Shown here: piece after piece, positions 28,375-37,253 of the stretch
How the letters are laid out: each line of letters starts with the position of its first letter
How positions within the stretch are numbered: the first letter of the stretch is position 1
Origin: Rhodoferax sp.
Lineage (GTDB): Bacteria; Pseudomonadota; Gammaproteobacteria; Burkholderiales; Burkholderiaceae_C
Length of the DNA: 64,000 nt
Assembly: GCF_028688795.1 (NCBI RefSeq)
Contig: NZ_JAQTXM010000002.1
Span: 186,001-250,000, forward strand
Direction of reading: 5' to 3'
Program-made: the position numbers and the translations under genes
The notes under the pieces: model-generated
What the model was told of the DNA's origin: nothing
The model's input: the letters and a program-made list of their open reading frames with translations, nothing else
The model's database searches: none

Positions 28375-29505
28375 CTAACTGCGCAAGGCCACGAACTGCC
28401 CCGTGGCAGCGCTTTGCTCGCCCAATGACAGGACTTGCATCACCGCTCGAACTTGCGCTGGCGTCACGGCTGGTTCGGGCGCCAAGCCCCACAGATGGTC
28501 GCGCAGCTGGGCGTAATAACGCAGGTAATTACCTGCAGGGTTGGGCGCTGCGCGGCGCATTGACAGGGGCGCAGCAACGCCGGCAATGGTCTCAAAACTC
28601 AGCACGGCGCCGGGTTCCACGTCGACGCCCCAGCCTTGCGCGTCATCAAGCTGGGGCCGCTCGCCGGTTTTCAGCGCGTCTTCCTGTGTGTCGAGGCCAA
28701 ACTTGGTAAAGCTGCCGCGCGTGCCATGCACCGCCCAACGTGGGCCCAGTTCTGCGACCAACGTGCTGGCGTGCAGCACCACGCGCAAACCACCATGGCG
28801 CGTGGTGTAGCGCAGCACGGCATGAAACCAGTCGTTCACAAGTGCGCCATCGCGCAGCGCAGCCAAATCCAGCGACACCTCATCAGGCAGGCCAAACAGC
28901 ATCAGGGCCTGGTCCACCAAGTGCGCCCCCAAGTCAAGCCACAGTCCGGCGCCCGGCATGTTTTGCTCACGCCAACGCACTGGCACTGTCGGGCGGTAGC
29001 GGTCAAAGTGCGAGTCCACCTGCACCAAACGGCCCAGCGCGCCGCTTTCAATGACTTGCTGCAGCGCCAAAAAATCGCTGTCAAAGCGCCGATTCTGAAA
29101 CACCGTCAGCACCTTGCCCCGGACTTTTGCCAGGGCCAGCAAGGTGTCCGTTTCGGCCAGCGTGACGGTGCATGGCTTGTCCACCACCACATGTTTGCCG
29201 GCGTTCAAGGCGCTTTGAGCCAATTCAAAGTGGCTGGCATTGGGGGTGGCAATCACCACCAAATCAATGGCCGGGTCAGCCAGCGCCGCACTGGCGCTGG
29301 CCAGGCTGCGCACGCCAGGCCAGTCGGCCAGCACGGCAGCGTGCTGGCTGCTCACGATGGCGTTCAGTTGCAGACCGGGCACGCCTGAGATCAGCGGTGC
29401 ATGAAAAATGCGGCCGGCACCGCCATAACCAATCAAGGCCACCTGCAAGGCAGGGTGTTGGGCAGGTTGCGGGGCCGGGTGTTGGGGTAAATCAGTGGTC
29501 GTCAT
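28375..29505 (-). CDS. Gfo/Idh/MocA family oxidoreductase
   Basis: A 376-residue NAD(P)-dependent oxidoreductase. The Rossmann motif is GYGGAGRIFHAP near residue 26, the strand LVVIATPNASHFELA follows, and VDKPCTVT holds the conserved E/D-K-P lysine. The C-terminal alpha/beta domain has the LDLGAHLVDQALMLFG segment. The family acts on sugars, inositols and related polyols; the substrate cannot be deduced here. Sequence start to stop is uninterrupted. It is divergent from an acyltransferase gene. Confidence 0.87.
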   Translation of the reverse strand: MTTTDLPQHPAPQPAQHPALQVALIGYGGAGRIFHAPLISGVPGLQLNAIVSSQHAAVLADWPGVRSLASASAALADPAIDLVVIATPNASHFELAQSALNAGKHVVVDKPCTVTLAETDTLLALAKVRGKVLTVFQNRRFDSDFLALQQVIESGALGRLVQVDSHFDRYRPTVPVRWREQNMPGAGLWLDLGAHLVDQALMLFGLPDEVSLDLAALRDGALVNDWFHAVLRYTTRHGGLRVVLHASTLVAELGPRWAVHGTRGSFTKFGLDTQEDALKTGERPQLDDAQGWGVDVEPGAVLSFETIAGVAAPLSMRRAAPNPAGNYLRYYAQLRDHLWGLAPEPAVTPAQVRAVMQVLSLGEQSAATGQFVALRS

Positions 29506-29568
29506 GTCTTAATCATCCTCGAAAATATGCGCAGGTGTTACAAAGCCGCTTCAATCACATTTCAAACC

Positions 29569-30480
29569 ATGCTCTCTTTTTTACCCGCGCCCCTGCTTGG
29601 CCTGATCGCCAGCGTGCTGATGCTGCTGAACATTCTGCTGTGGGTGCCCATATTGTTGGTGGTGTCCTTTGTCAAGCTGCTGCTGCCCTTCAAGCCCGTG
29701 CGTTTGGCGGTTGACCCGCTGCTGCTGCGCATTGCCGAGGCCTGGATTGCTGGCAACAGCGGCTGGATGCGCTTGACGCAACGCATGGACTGGGACGTGA
29801 CCGGCATTGAGGCTTTGAGCCCGCGCCAGTGGTACCTGGTGGTGTGCAATCATCAAAGCTGGGTCGATATTTTGGTACTACAGCATGTGCTGAACCGGCG
29901 CATTCCGTTGCTGAAATTCTTTCTGAAACAACAGCTGATCTGGGTGCCCATCATGGGATTGGCTTGGTGGGCGCTGGAGTTTCCCTTTATGCGCCGGCAC
30001 ACCGAGGCCTATTTGAAACAGCACCCAGAAGCACGCGGCCAAGATGCTGCCACCACCCGCGCGGCCTGCGAAAAATACGCCTTGGTGCCCACCAGCGTGA
30101 TGAATTTCCTGGAGGGCACACGCTTTACGCTGCCTAAGCAGGCGCGCCAGCAGTCGCCCTACCGGCATTTGCTCAAGCCCAAAGCCGGCGGCCTAACGCT
30201 GGCACTAGACGCCATGGGTGAGAAATTTGGCGCCGTGCTCGATGTGACGATTGCCTACCCTGATGGTGCGCCGAACTTCTGGCAGTTTTTGCAAGGCCGG
30301 GTGCCACGGGTGATCGTGCAGGCCCGCACCCTGGCGGTACCGCAACTGCCTGCCCAAGGCACGCCCAACCCCGAACAAGCCCTGCGCGAATTGGGTCAAA
30401 ACTGGGTGAATCAGGTTTGGCGCGAAAAAGACGCATTGCTGGACACACTGCTTGCCACTCATAAATTTATAAAAAAATAG
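29569..30480 (+). CDS. PlsC-family acyltransferase, YihG-like
   Basis: A 303-residue membrane acyltransferase that probably acylates lysophosphatidate or a related glycerophospholipid. A strongly hydrophobic N-terminus (about 5-40) anchors it. The catalytic NHQSWVD box is at 94-100, followed by WWALEFPFMRRHT and the EGTR motif. ATG 29569 is taken as the start because the membrane segment begins there; ATG 29527 is also open. Its last residues (KFIKK) and stop codon lie within a family A repeat, so the original C-terminus has probably been replaced. Confidence 0.85.
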   Translation: MLSFLPAPLLGLIASVLMLLNILLWVPILLVVSFVKLLLPFKPVRLAVDPLLLRIAEAWIAGNSGWMRLTQRMDWDVTGIEALSPRQWYLVVCNHQSWVDILVLQHVLNRRIPLLKFFLKQQLIWVPIMGLAWWALEFPFMRRHTEAYLKQHPEARGQDAATTRAACEKYALVPTSVMNFLEGTRFTLPKQARQQSPYRHLLKPKAGGLTLALDAMGEKFGAVLDVTIAYPDGAPNFWQFLQGRVPRVIVQARTLAVPQLPAQGTPNPEQALRELGQNWVNQVWREKDALLDTLLATHKFIKK

Positions 30481-30528
30481 GCTGTAGACCTTTAAATATA
30501 TGCGCACGTAGCTATTTTTTATATAGCG
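30461..30528 (-). repeat. Dispersed repeat, family A copy 6, at acyltransferase 3' end
   Basis: On the minus strand: AAAAAATAGCTACGTGCGCA, then AAAGGTCTACAGCCTATTTT. The acyltransferase stop codon falls inside this copy. Confidence 0.75.
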
Positions 30529-30603
30529 TATTTTGCGCTAAATCAGAGCCTGCCCCGGGCTTGATCCATGGTTCGGCATGGCCCCCGGTCACCGCTTGCG
30601 CCC

Positions 30604-30888
30604 TTAAAGCTGGGACTTGAAGTAATTGAACGAATGAATGACGGCGTCGCGAACCTTCTCCATCTCAGAGACCAGCGCCTCCCATTTGTCTTCACCGGCC
30701 GCCTTGACCTCCTGCAGCTTGCCTTTGGCAACTTTGGATTGCTCGCGCAGTTTCGTCATTTCTTCCTTGTATTTCGCGCGAACATCTTCCTTGGCCAACA
30801 CCGCCTTGGCTTCCAATTTGTCCATCTTGCTGTCCAGCTCATCAAGCTGAAGTTTCATTTTTTCGATGTACTCGTCGCGTTTTGTCAT
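30604..30888 (-). CDS. Small coiled-coil protein
   Basis: A 94-residue, highly charged, mostly helical protein. Heptads are visible over nearly the whole length (MKLQLDELDSKMDKLEAKAV, KYKEEMTKLREQSKVAKGKL). It begins MTKRDEYIEKMK and ends IHSFNYFKSQL. GGGAG before the ATG supports translation. Similar short coiled-coil proteins are annotated as hypothetical or stress-associated; I do not know a function. It stands alone between a repeat and a possible terminator of the MOSC gene. Confidence 0.75.
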   Translation of the reverse strand: MTKRDEYIEKMKLQLDELDSKMDKLEAKAVLAKEDVRAKYKEEMTKLREQSKVAKGKLQEVKAAGEDKWEALVSEMEKVRDAVIHSFNYFKSQL

Positions 30889-30925
30889 GACAACTCCCTG
30901 CTGTTAAAAATGAACCGGGCCACTG

Positions 30926-30948
30926 AAAAGCCGGCCAATTCGCCGGCT
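30926..30948 (-). terminator. Possible intrinsic terminator for the MOSC gene
   Basis: On the minus strand a 7-bp perfect stem (AGCCGGC / GCCGGCT) with a six-base loop is followed by TTTT. It lies about 120 bases downstream of the MOSC stop and upstream of the coiled-coil gene. The T-tract is short, so the call is tentative. Confidence 0.4.
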
Positions 30949-31064
30949 GATTTCACTTGTTAGCCCCTGTGCAATGAGCGTAGCCAGGATGCGCTTGACG
31001 CCGCATGCGAATTGTCAAAGGCGATTCAAGAAGCCGCATCATCAAGAGCGGCCGTTCTCGCGCT

Positions 31065-31643
31065 CTAGCGCAAATGCTTGAACAGCTTGGCCTTGAACAT
31101 TTCCGGCAGACCCAAACGGCGCGGTCCGGGCACCAAGCGAAAGGCTTCACCGGCCTGCAGTGTGCCGGGCTCGTCCACGGCCAAATAAAAGCCACAACAG
31201 CCCTGCTGCGCCATCAACTTGGAGGCGATGGCAAAACCCATGGTGGCGTTGAACTTGTAACAAGGCTCGCGCGGCTGCGTCACGCGCAAGGCGCAGTGGG
31301 CAAACCGCAGCACGTCGCCGACCCACACGTCAGCCTCAGACAAGCCCTCAATACTCAGGTTTTCGCCCATACTGCCCCAGGGCAAGGCGTCATCGATACC
31401 GCCCAAACCCATCTGTGCCCTGGCATCTCGCCAAAACGCATAGTGTTCGCTGGGATAAGCGTAAACGGCTTTGTCCAAGCCACCGTGCACCGACAAGTCA
31501 GCCTGTTCATCACCCAGAATCCCCAGACGCAACACGGGCACCGGGCCAGGCACTGGCTGTTTTTGGATAGCAGTGAGCACGCTGCGGCCGTTGATCATGG
31601 CGCGCCGCGCGCGACCAACCTGCAGGCTTAAAAGTTGGGTCAT
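31065..31643 (-). CDS. MOSC domain protein, YiiM-like
   Basis: A 192-residue protein with a MOSC domain, a fold used to carry sulfur or act on molybdopterin-linked substrates. The VHGGLDKAVYAYPSEHYAFW segment and the conserved Cys C128 in REPCYKF are diagnostic, with the NLSIEGLSEADVWVGDVL strand pair before it. YiiM relatives reduce N-hydroxylated compounds. ATG 31643 is behind AAGAAG; the open frame extends to 31760. It is divergent from the lipase-like gene with about 115 bases between. Confidence 0.85.
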   Translation of the reverse strand: MTQLLSLQVGRARRAMINGRSVLTAIQKQPVPGPVPVLRLGILGDEQADLSVHGGLDKAVYAYPSEHYAFWRDARAQMGLGGIDDALPWGSMGENLSIEGLSEADVWVGDVLRFAHCALRVTQPREPCYKFNATMGFAIASKLMAQQGCCGFYLAVDEPGTLQAGEAFRLVPGPRRLGLPEMFKAKLFKHLR

Positions 31644-31758
31644 AAGGCTTCTTTTAACAATCAAGGGGGTTACCGAAGGTGCACGCCAGCCGATATCTCG
31701 CATTGGAGTGCCCTGGGGCAGGCATACTTGCCAGCACCCAATTATCAGGAACCCCGCC

Positions 31759-32673
31759 ATGCTTGCCCGTCTGCTCCGCTTTACTTACCTTGTCCAAGTG
31801 CTCACCGGGGCGCTGATTGGCACTTGGGGCGCGGTGGAAATGGCGCCCAAATGGGGCGCAGCATCACTTGGGCTGATTGTGCTGGGCGGACTTGGCTGGG
31901 TGGTGTTTTGGCAGGCCGTGATCATTGGGTGGTCGATGTTTTTGTCTCGCCCAGACGAGCCGCTGGGCCCCTGGCTGAAAGCTGCCACAGGTGAGTTCAA
32001 GGCAGCCCTGCTGATTTTTGGCCTGCGCATGCCCTGGACCAGGTCCAACCCGGGTATCTTGCCCCCCACTAGCCCCCCTGAGCCAGGCCAAACCGCACTG
32101 CCGGTGCTGCTGGTGCATGGCTTCTTGTGCAACCACCGCGTGTGGGACAACGTGGTGGTTGCGCTGCGCCAGTCCGGGCACACGGTGCTGGCCGTTGACC
32201 TGGAACCGGTTTTTGCCTCGATTGACGATTACGCACCGCTGATTGAGCGCGCCGTGGCGGATTTGCGCACCCGGACCGGCTTTGAAAAAGTGGTGCTGGT
32301 GGGCCACAGCATGGGCGGAGTGGCGATTCGGGCCTGGTTGCGCACCTATGGCGCGAAACGTGCTGCCAAAATCATCACGCTGGGCACCCCGCACAACGGC
32401 ACACAGGCCCCGCAGTGGGTCAGCACACCCAACGGCCTGCAAATGAAGTGGCGCAGTGCGTGGTCAGAAGCGCTTGCGCTGAGTGAAACTCCGCAAATAC
32501 GCCAGCTGATGCACCTGGCGTTCACGCGCCATGACAACATCGTCCACCCGCAAAGCGATCAGCTGCTTGACGGCGCCTCGGTCACCGAGTTCAGCGGCAT
32601 CGGGCACCTGCAAATGTGCCTGGACGACGGCGTCATCACCTGGCTTGTGAATCAGGTTGAAACGGCCAAATAG
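31759..32673 (+). CDS. Membrane-anchored lipase-like alpha/beta hydrolase
   Basis: A 304-residue protein with two hydrophobic N-terminal helices (about 5-25 and 35-57), then a linker and an alpha/beta hydrolase domain. The oxyanion HGFLCNHRVW, the elbow GHSMGG with S184 and an LGTPHNGT motif mark it as a triacylglycerol lipase/esterase-like enzyme; a late His in SGIGHLQM completes the triad. It is probably bound to the inner membrane. AGGAA precedes ATG 31759; the earlier open frame is the shadow of the divergent gene. Confidence 0.83.
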   Translation: MLARLLRFTYLVQVLTGALIGTWGAVEMAPKWGAASLGLIVLGGLGWVVFWQAVIIGWSMFLSRPDEPLGPWLKAATGEFKAALLIFGLRMPWTRSNPGILPPTSPPEPGQTALPVLLVHGFLCNHRVWDNVVVALRQSGHTVLAVDLEPVFASIDDYAPLIERAVADLRTRTGFEKVVLVGHSMGGVAIRAWLRTYGAKRAAKIITLGTPHNGTQAPQWVSTPNGLQMKWRSAWSEALALSETPQIRQLMHLAFTRHDNIVHPQSDQLLDGASVTEFSGIGHLQMCLDDGVITWLVNQVETAK

Positions 32674-32732
32674 CGCGCGCGGGGTTGGTTCTGTAGCCCT
32701 CGCGCATGGCACCGCGCAACGATAATGAACAC

Positions 32733-33356
32733 ATGGCTGACCTGATTTCTGACACCCTCGCGCCTCTGGCTGATTCCTCCCCACTCGCGCAGCCCCGCCC
32801 GCATTCCCTGACCGAACTGTTCTGGGCCTTCACTGCCCTAGCCCTGCAAGGTTTTGGCGGCGTGGTGGCAATTGCGCAACGCGAACTGGTGGACAAAAAA
32901 CACTGGCTCACACCCGCCCAATTTGTCGAAGACTGGGCGGTGGCCCAGGTGCTGCCCGGCCCCAACGTGGTGAATCTGTCGCTGATGGTTGGTGACCGAT
33001 ACTTTGGTGTTCGTGGCGGCTTGGTGGCGCTGGCCGGCCTGCTGACGTTTCCGATGGTCATCGTGCTGATTCTGGCGGCGTTGTTTGCGGGAGTGTCTGA
33101 CTCAGTAGCGGTGCAGGGCGCGTTGCGTGGCATGGGCGCGGTAGCCGCTGGCATGATTGTCGCCACGGGTCTGAAGCTGTTCGGCGCTTTAAAGCAAAAC
33201 GTGCTTGGAACCTTTGTATGTTATGCGCTGGCAGCTATTACCTTTGTAGCCATTGCCTTGCTGCGTCTGCCCTTGATTTGGGTGCTGCTGGGCCTGGGGG
33301 GCTTGGGTGCCTTATGGGCCTACCGCCAACTCGGCCGCCTGGAGAAAGCGGCATGA
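32733..33356 (+). CDS. Chromate transporter subunit, N-type half
   Basis: A CHR-family half-transporter of about 207 residues with five or six membrane helices. It shows the FGGVVAIAQRELVDKKHWLT and VLPGPNVVNLSLMVG signatures. With the next gene it makes a split two-subunit (short-chain) chromate transporter. ATG 32733 and 32706 are both possible and neither has a convincing ribosome-binding site. Residues about 156-173 (VLGTFVCYALAAITFVA) overlap a family A repeat copy. Confidence 0.85.
   Translation: MADLISDTLAPLADSSPLAQPRPHSLTELFWAFTALALQGFGGVVAIAQRELVDKKHWLTPAQFVEDWAVAQVLPGPNVVNLSLMVGDRYFGVRGGLVALAGLLTFPMVIVLILAALFAGVSDSVAVQGALRGMGAVAAGMIVATGLKLFGALKQNVLGTFVCYALAAITFVAIALLRLPLIWVLLGLGGLGALWAYRQLGRLEKAA
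33201..33250 (-). repeat. Dispersed repeat, family A copy 7, inside chromate transporter gene
   Basis: On the minus strand: AATAGCTGCCAGCGCATAAC followed by a diverged spacer. Only the core half is well preserved. It is read in frame as a membrane helix. Confidence 0.5.
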
Positions 33357-33958
33357 ACGCCCTGGCGATCACCATGAGCACGGCCGACTGGCTGGCGCTG
33401 CTAACGCATTTTTTGTCGCTGTCCTTGCTGGCCGTGGGCGGCGCCATCACCACCGTGCCCGACATGCACCGCACGCTGGTGGACCAGCACCAGTGGCTCA
33501 CTGACGGCCAGTTCAACGCCTCGATTGCCATCGCCCAAGCCGCACCTGGCCCGAATGTGCTGTTTGTTGCGTTGATGGGCTGGCATGTGGGCTTGAACGC
33601 CGGTGGGGGTTTGGGTGCAGGATGGGTCGGCTGGGGCAGTGCCCTGCTCGGGGTGCTGCTGTCGATGCTGGGCATTTTGTTGCCCAGCACCACGCTGACT
33701 TTTGCTGCCTCGCGATGGGGCCACCAAAACCGCGAACTGCGAGCCGTACGCGCCTTCAAGCAAGGCATGGCACCGGTGGTGGTGGCACTGCTGATTGCCA
33801 CCGGCTGGATCCTGACAGCCGCGCATGGCGCAGACTTGGCGCACTGGCCACTTTGGCTGCTTACCGCCACCGTGGCTGTGCTGGTGTGGCGTACTAAGCT
33901 GCACCTGCTGTGGTTGCTAGGCGCCGGCGCACTGGCCGGTGCTTTAGGCTGGGTTTAA
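33353..33958 (+). CDS. Chromate transporter subunit, C-type half
   Basis: A 201-residue second CHR half, with VGGAITTVPDMHRTLVDQHQ and AQAAPGPNVLFVALMGWHV giving the family motifs, and helices thereafter. Its ATG overlaps the TGA of the first half (ATGA), so the two are translationally coupled as expected for a heteromeric pair. Export of chromate is the usual role; other oxyanions are possible. Confidence 0.85.
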   Translation: MNALAITMSTADWLALLTHFLSLSLLAVGGAITTVPDMHRTLVDQHQWLTDGQFNASIAIAQAAPGPNVLFVALMGWHVGLNAGGGLGAGWVGWGSALLGVLLSMLGILLPSTTLTFAASRWGHQNRELRAVRAFKQGMAPVVVALLIATGWILTAAHGADLAHWPLWLLTATVAVLVWRTKLHLLWLLGAGALAGALGWV

Positions 33959-33989
33959 CCGATACAGTCCAGCCGCAATTCGCGCCAGA

Positions 33990-34469
33990 TCAGGCGTCTG
34001 CCGCAGTGACCGCCGCCGCAGCGGCGGCAGCCGCGTTGGCCGCCTGCAATTTCTTCCAGGCCTGAAACCCGCCCATGACCGACAGCGCCTTGGGGTAGCC
34101 CAGCGAACGCAGCATCTGCGCTGCCGACACGCTGCGCTTGCCGCTGTTGCAAATGCACAGCAGCATGTGGTCGCGCCCGTGGTGCAACTGGTTGATCATG
34201 GTGAAAAATGACTTGGCGTCCATGTCTTTGGGCTCACCGGCGTCAAGAATGTCCTGCTCGTCTTCGGTCAAGGCATGCCCGAGCATGACCTTGACCTCAA
34301 ACAAGGGCACATGCAGGCTTTGGGGAATCGCCCCTTTCATCTCAACCTCAAACGTTTGACGGATGTCGATCAGCGTCGCCAGGCCCAACTGCGTCAGCTC
34401 CAGGGCTGTGGGCAGCGTGATTTCAAGCTTGGCATTGTCTTTGAGGAGTTCGGTAGCTTCAGAGGTCAT
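33990..34469 (-). CDS. Rhodanese-like sulfurtransferase
   Basis: A 159-residue single-domain rhodanese. The N-terminal helix is followed by ATLIDIRQTFEVEMKGAIPQ (the DxR and G-H/A-I-P core); the catalytic loop is C107 in CICNSGKRS, and QMLRSLGYPKALSVMGGFQA follows. The C-terminus ends in an alanine-rich tail (NAAAAAAAAVTAADA) of low complexity. It lies next to the sulfur assimilation cluster, which suggests a sulfane-sulfur role, although it is on the opposite strand. GAGA upstream of ATG 34469 is a weak ribosome-binding site. Confidence 0.85.
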   Translation of the reverse strand: MTSEATELLKDNAKLEITLPTALELTQLGLATLIDIRQTFEVEMKGAIPQSLHVPLFEVKVMLGHALTEDEQDILDAGEPKDMDAKSFFTMINQLHHGRDHMLLCICNSGKRSVSAAQMLRSLGYPKALSVMGGFQAWKKLQAANAAAAAAAAVTAADA

Positions 34470-34622
34470 GGGGCATCTCGCAAATAAAGTACGACGCAAA
34501 AATGTGGCCGCGTCACCCATTATCTGTTCGACATCCAGACGATTCTTTATATCTAAATTAGCATATGGTAATCACAATAATGTAGTTTGATATCTAACGC
34601 TTGGACTTTACAGTCTGCGCCT

Positions 34623-35414
34623 ATGCATGACATCGCTTTCATTTTTGCTGGTTTTTTCGTAGGCATCGTGGTCGGTTTGACCGGCGTGGGCGGGGGCTCG
34701 CTGATGACGCCGATCCTGATCTTCGTGTTCGGCGTGAAGCCCTACATGGCGGTCGGTACCGACCTGCTGTTTGCCGCGTTCACCAAGCTCGGTGGCACGG
34801 TCAAAATGGCACGCTCTGGCCTGGTGCCGTGGCGCGTGGTGCTGCACCTAAGCGCTGGCAGCATTCCGGCCGCACTCATCACCCTGTGGGTTCTGAAAAC
34901 TGTGGGTCCGGCCGATGCCGCCATTCAACACCTGATGACCAGCAGCCTGGGCGTGGCCTTGCTGCTCACGGCGGCGGCCACCTTATACAAGGCTCTGCGT
35001 GGCAAAACTGCCCCCAGCCGCATCGCCGCGGGCCAGGAAACGCTGGCCACCACGCCGCGCCACTGGAGCTTGCCGCTGCTGTTTGGCGCACTGATTGGCA
35101 CGCTGGTGTCCATCACATCAGTGGGCGCCGGGGCCATTGGCGTCACGGTGCTGATGGTGCTGTACCCCTTGCTGCCGCTGCCGCGCATTGTGGCGGCTGA
35201 CATTGCCTACGCCGTGCCACTGACGCTGGTGGCCGGTGCCGGCCACGCCACGCTGGGCTCAGTCGACTGGTCCATGTTGATCCTGCTGCTGGCGGGATCG
35301 CTGCCCGGCATCTGGCTGGGTTCGCACTTCATGACCCGTGTGCCCGAGCGCGTGATCCGCTCACTCTTGTCCGTGCTGCTGGCCTATGCCGGTACCAAAT
35401 TAATCGCTTTCTGA
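34623..35414 (+). CDS. TSUP (TauE/SafE) family permease
   Basis: A 263-residue membrane protein with eight predicted helices in two homologous halves. It has the duplicated TSUP motifs GxxVGLTGVGGGSLMTPILIF and GALIGTLVSITSVGAGAIGV. Members move sulfite, sulfoacetate or related oxyanions. It is ten bases upstream of cysI, so it is probably the sulfate or sulfite transporter of this operon. ATG 34623 is used; a TTG at 34587 is open. The AT-rich stretch just upstream (about 34540-34600) is a likely promoter and regulator-binding region. Confidence 0.87.
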   Translation: MHDIAFIFAGFFVGIVVGLTGVGGGSLMTPILIFVFGVKPYMAVGTDLLFAAFTKLGGTVKMARSGLVPWRVVLHLSAGSIPAALITLWVLKTVGPADAAIQHLMTSSLGVALLLTAAATLYKALRGKTAPSRIAAGQETLATTPRHWSLPLLFGALIGTLVSITSVGAGAIGVTVLMVLYPLLPLPRIVAADIAYAVPLTLVAGAGHATLGSVDWSMLILLLAGSLPGIWLGSHFMTRVPERVIRSLLSVLLAYAGTKLIAF

Positions 35415-35423
35415 AAAATAACC

Positions 35424-37241
35424 ATGTACCAATACACCGACTTTGACCGCCAATTCGTCCAGAACCGCGCCGCCCAGTACCGCGACCAGCTTGAGCGCAA
35501 CCTCAGCGGCGAGCTGAAAGACGACGAGTTCCGCCCGCTGCGCCTGCAAAACGGCTGGTATGTGCAGCGCTACGCCCCCATGCTGCGGGTGGCCGTGCCC
35601 TACGGTGAGTTGTCCAGCCGCCAACTGCGTGTGTTGTCCAAAATTGCCCGCGACTTTGACCAGCCCAGCGCTGCGGTGTATGACCATGCCAGCAGCACCC
35701 AGGCCGAACTCGGCACAGCGCACCTGCCAGTGGGCTACGGCCACTTCAGCACCCGGCAAAACGTGCAGTTCAACTGGATTCCATTGATTAAGAGCGCCGA
35801 CGTGATGGACTTGCTGGCCAAGGTGGACATGCACGGCATCCAGACCAGTGGCAACTGCATTCGCAACATCACCAGCGACGCACTCGCCGGCATTGCCCCT
35901 GATGAAGTCATTGACCCGCGCCCCTATGCCGAAATCATGCGCCAGTGGAGTACGCTGCACCCCGAATTTGCGCACCTGCCGCGCAAGTTCAAGATAGCCA
36001 TCAACGGCGCACTGGAAGACCGCGCCGCCACCGCCTGGCATGACGTGGGCCTGCACCTGCGCCACAACGCGCTGGGGCACATCGGTTTCAAGGTGCTGGT
36101 GGGCGGCGGCATGGGCCGCACCCCGGTGATTGCCAGCACATTGCGCGAATTTTTGCCCTGGGACCAAATTCTGAACTATCTGGAAGCTGTGGTGCGTGTC
36201 TACAACCGCTTTGGCCGCCGCGACAACCTGTACAAGGCGCGCATCAAGATTCTGGTGAAAGCCGAAGGCCAGCGTTTTGTCGACGAAGTAGAAGCCGAGT
36301 TTGCCGACATCGTGAGCCATGACGGCGCAGCCCACACCATTCCACAAGCCGAGCTGGACCGGGTTTCCAAGCATTTTGAGCCTCCAACCCTTATAGAAAA
36401 AGCGCAAGCAGCTACAAAAAAAATAGCGCCAGAATTCACCGCCAAAGAGGCTGGCGAATACCAGCGCTGGCTGGCGCAAAACGTGCGCGCCCATAAAGAC
36501 CCCGCACTGCGCGCCGTCACCTTATCCTTCAAGCGCCTGGGCCATGCACCCGGCGATGCCACTGCAGACCAGTTGTGCGCCGCCGCTGACCTGGCCGAGC
36601 GTTTCAGCGCCGGCGAAGTGCGCGTCACACACGAGCAAAACCTGCTGCTGCCCTGGGTACAGATGAGCGACCTGCCCGCCTTGTGGCTGGCCGCCCGTGC
36701 CTTGGGCGTGGCCAAGGCCAACATTGGCCTGCTCACCGACATGATCACCTGCCCCGGCGGCGACCTGTGCGCGCTGGCCAACGCCCGCTCTCTGCCTCTG
36801 GCAGCCGCCATCACCGAGCGTTATCAAGACCTCGACGAGCTGTTTGACATTGGCCCAGTCGACCTGCACATCAGCGGCTGCATGAACTCTTGCGGCCACC
36901 ACCACACCGGCCACATCGGCGTACTGGGTGTCGACAAAGACGGCCGCGAGTGGTACCAAATCTCGCTGGGCGGCTCTGACGGCAGCACCCTCAGTGGCAT
37001 TGCGGTGCCCGGCAAAGTGATTGGCCCATCGTTTGCGGCGAGTGAGGTCAGCGACGTGGTGGAAGCCTTGCTTGACACCTACCGCCAACAGCGCCTGAGT
37101 GGTGAGACCTTCATTGACAGCGTACGCCGCCTCGGACTCGATCCCTTCAAACTGGCCGCCAACGCCGTGCGCCACGAAACCAAAGCTGGCGGCAAAGTGC
37201 TGCATGTGCACCTGGCCACTGCCGATGCCGCGACTGACTGA
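35424..37241 (+). CDS. cysI: Sulfite reductase hemoprotein
   Basis: A 605-residue siroheme sulfite reductase that reduces sulfite to sulfide. The siroheme/4Fe-4S ligands are C443, C449 (TCPGGDLC), C486 and C490 (GCMNSCGHH), with duplicated halves seen as IQTSGNCIRNITSD and NIGLLTDMITCPGG. The family in this group receives electrons from a ferredoxin-like donor rather than CysJ, and no cysJ is in the window. Residues about 322-335 (LIEKAQAATKKIAPE) come from a family A repeat in a loop before the second half. It begins the cys operon with DUF934 and cysH. Confidence 0.94.
   Translation: MYQYTDFDRQFVQNRAAQYRDQLERNLSGELKDDEFRPLRLQNGWYVQRYAPMLRVAVPYGELSSRQLRVLSKIARDFDQPSAAVYDHASSTQAELGTAHLPVGYGHFSTRQNVQFNWIPLIKSADVMDLLAKVDMHGIQTSGNCIRNITSDALAGIAPDEVIDPRPYAEIMRQWSTLHPEFAHLPRKFKIAINGALEDRAATAWHDVGLHLRHNALGHIGFKVLVGGGMGRTPVIASTLREFLPWDQILNYLEAVVRVYNRFGRRDNLYKARIKILVKAEGQRFVDEVEAEFADIVSHDGAAHTIPQAELDRVSKHFEPPTLIEKAQAATKKIAPEFTAKEAGEYQRWLAQNVRAHKDPALRAVTLSFKRLGHAPGDATADQLCAAADLAERFSAGEVRVTHEQNLLLPWVQMSDLPALWLAARALGVAKANIGLLTDMITCPGGDLCALANARSLPLAAAITERYQDLDELFDIGPVDLHISGCMNSCGHHHTGHIGVLGVDKDGREWYQISLGGSDGSTLSGIAVPGKVIGPSFAASEVSDVVEALLDTYRQQRLSGETFIDSVRRLGLDPFKLAANAVRHETKAGGKVLHVHLATADAATD
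36389..36427 (-). repeat. Dispersed repeat, family A copy 8, inside cysI
   Basis: On the minus strand: TGTAGCTGCTTGCGCTTTTT, then CTATAAGG. Here the coding strand is opposite to the one used in SIMPL, ygiQ-like, DUF934 and cysN. Confidence 0.65.
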
Positions 37242-37253
37242 GACGTGAACACC

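Noticed and set aside
35400-36494. A 364-codon open frame on the minus strand
   Set aside because: It lies wholly antisense to cysI, whose conserved residues explain the DNA; it reflects GC-rich codon bias.
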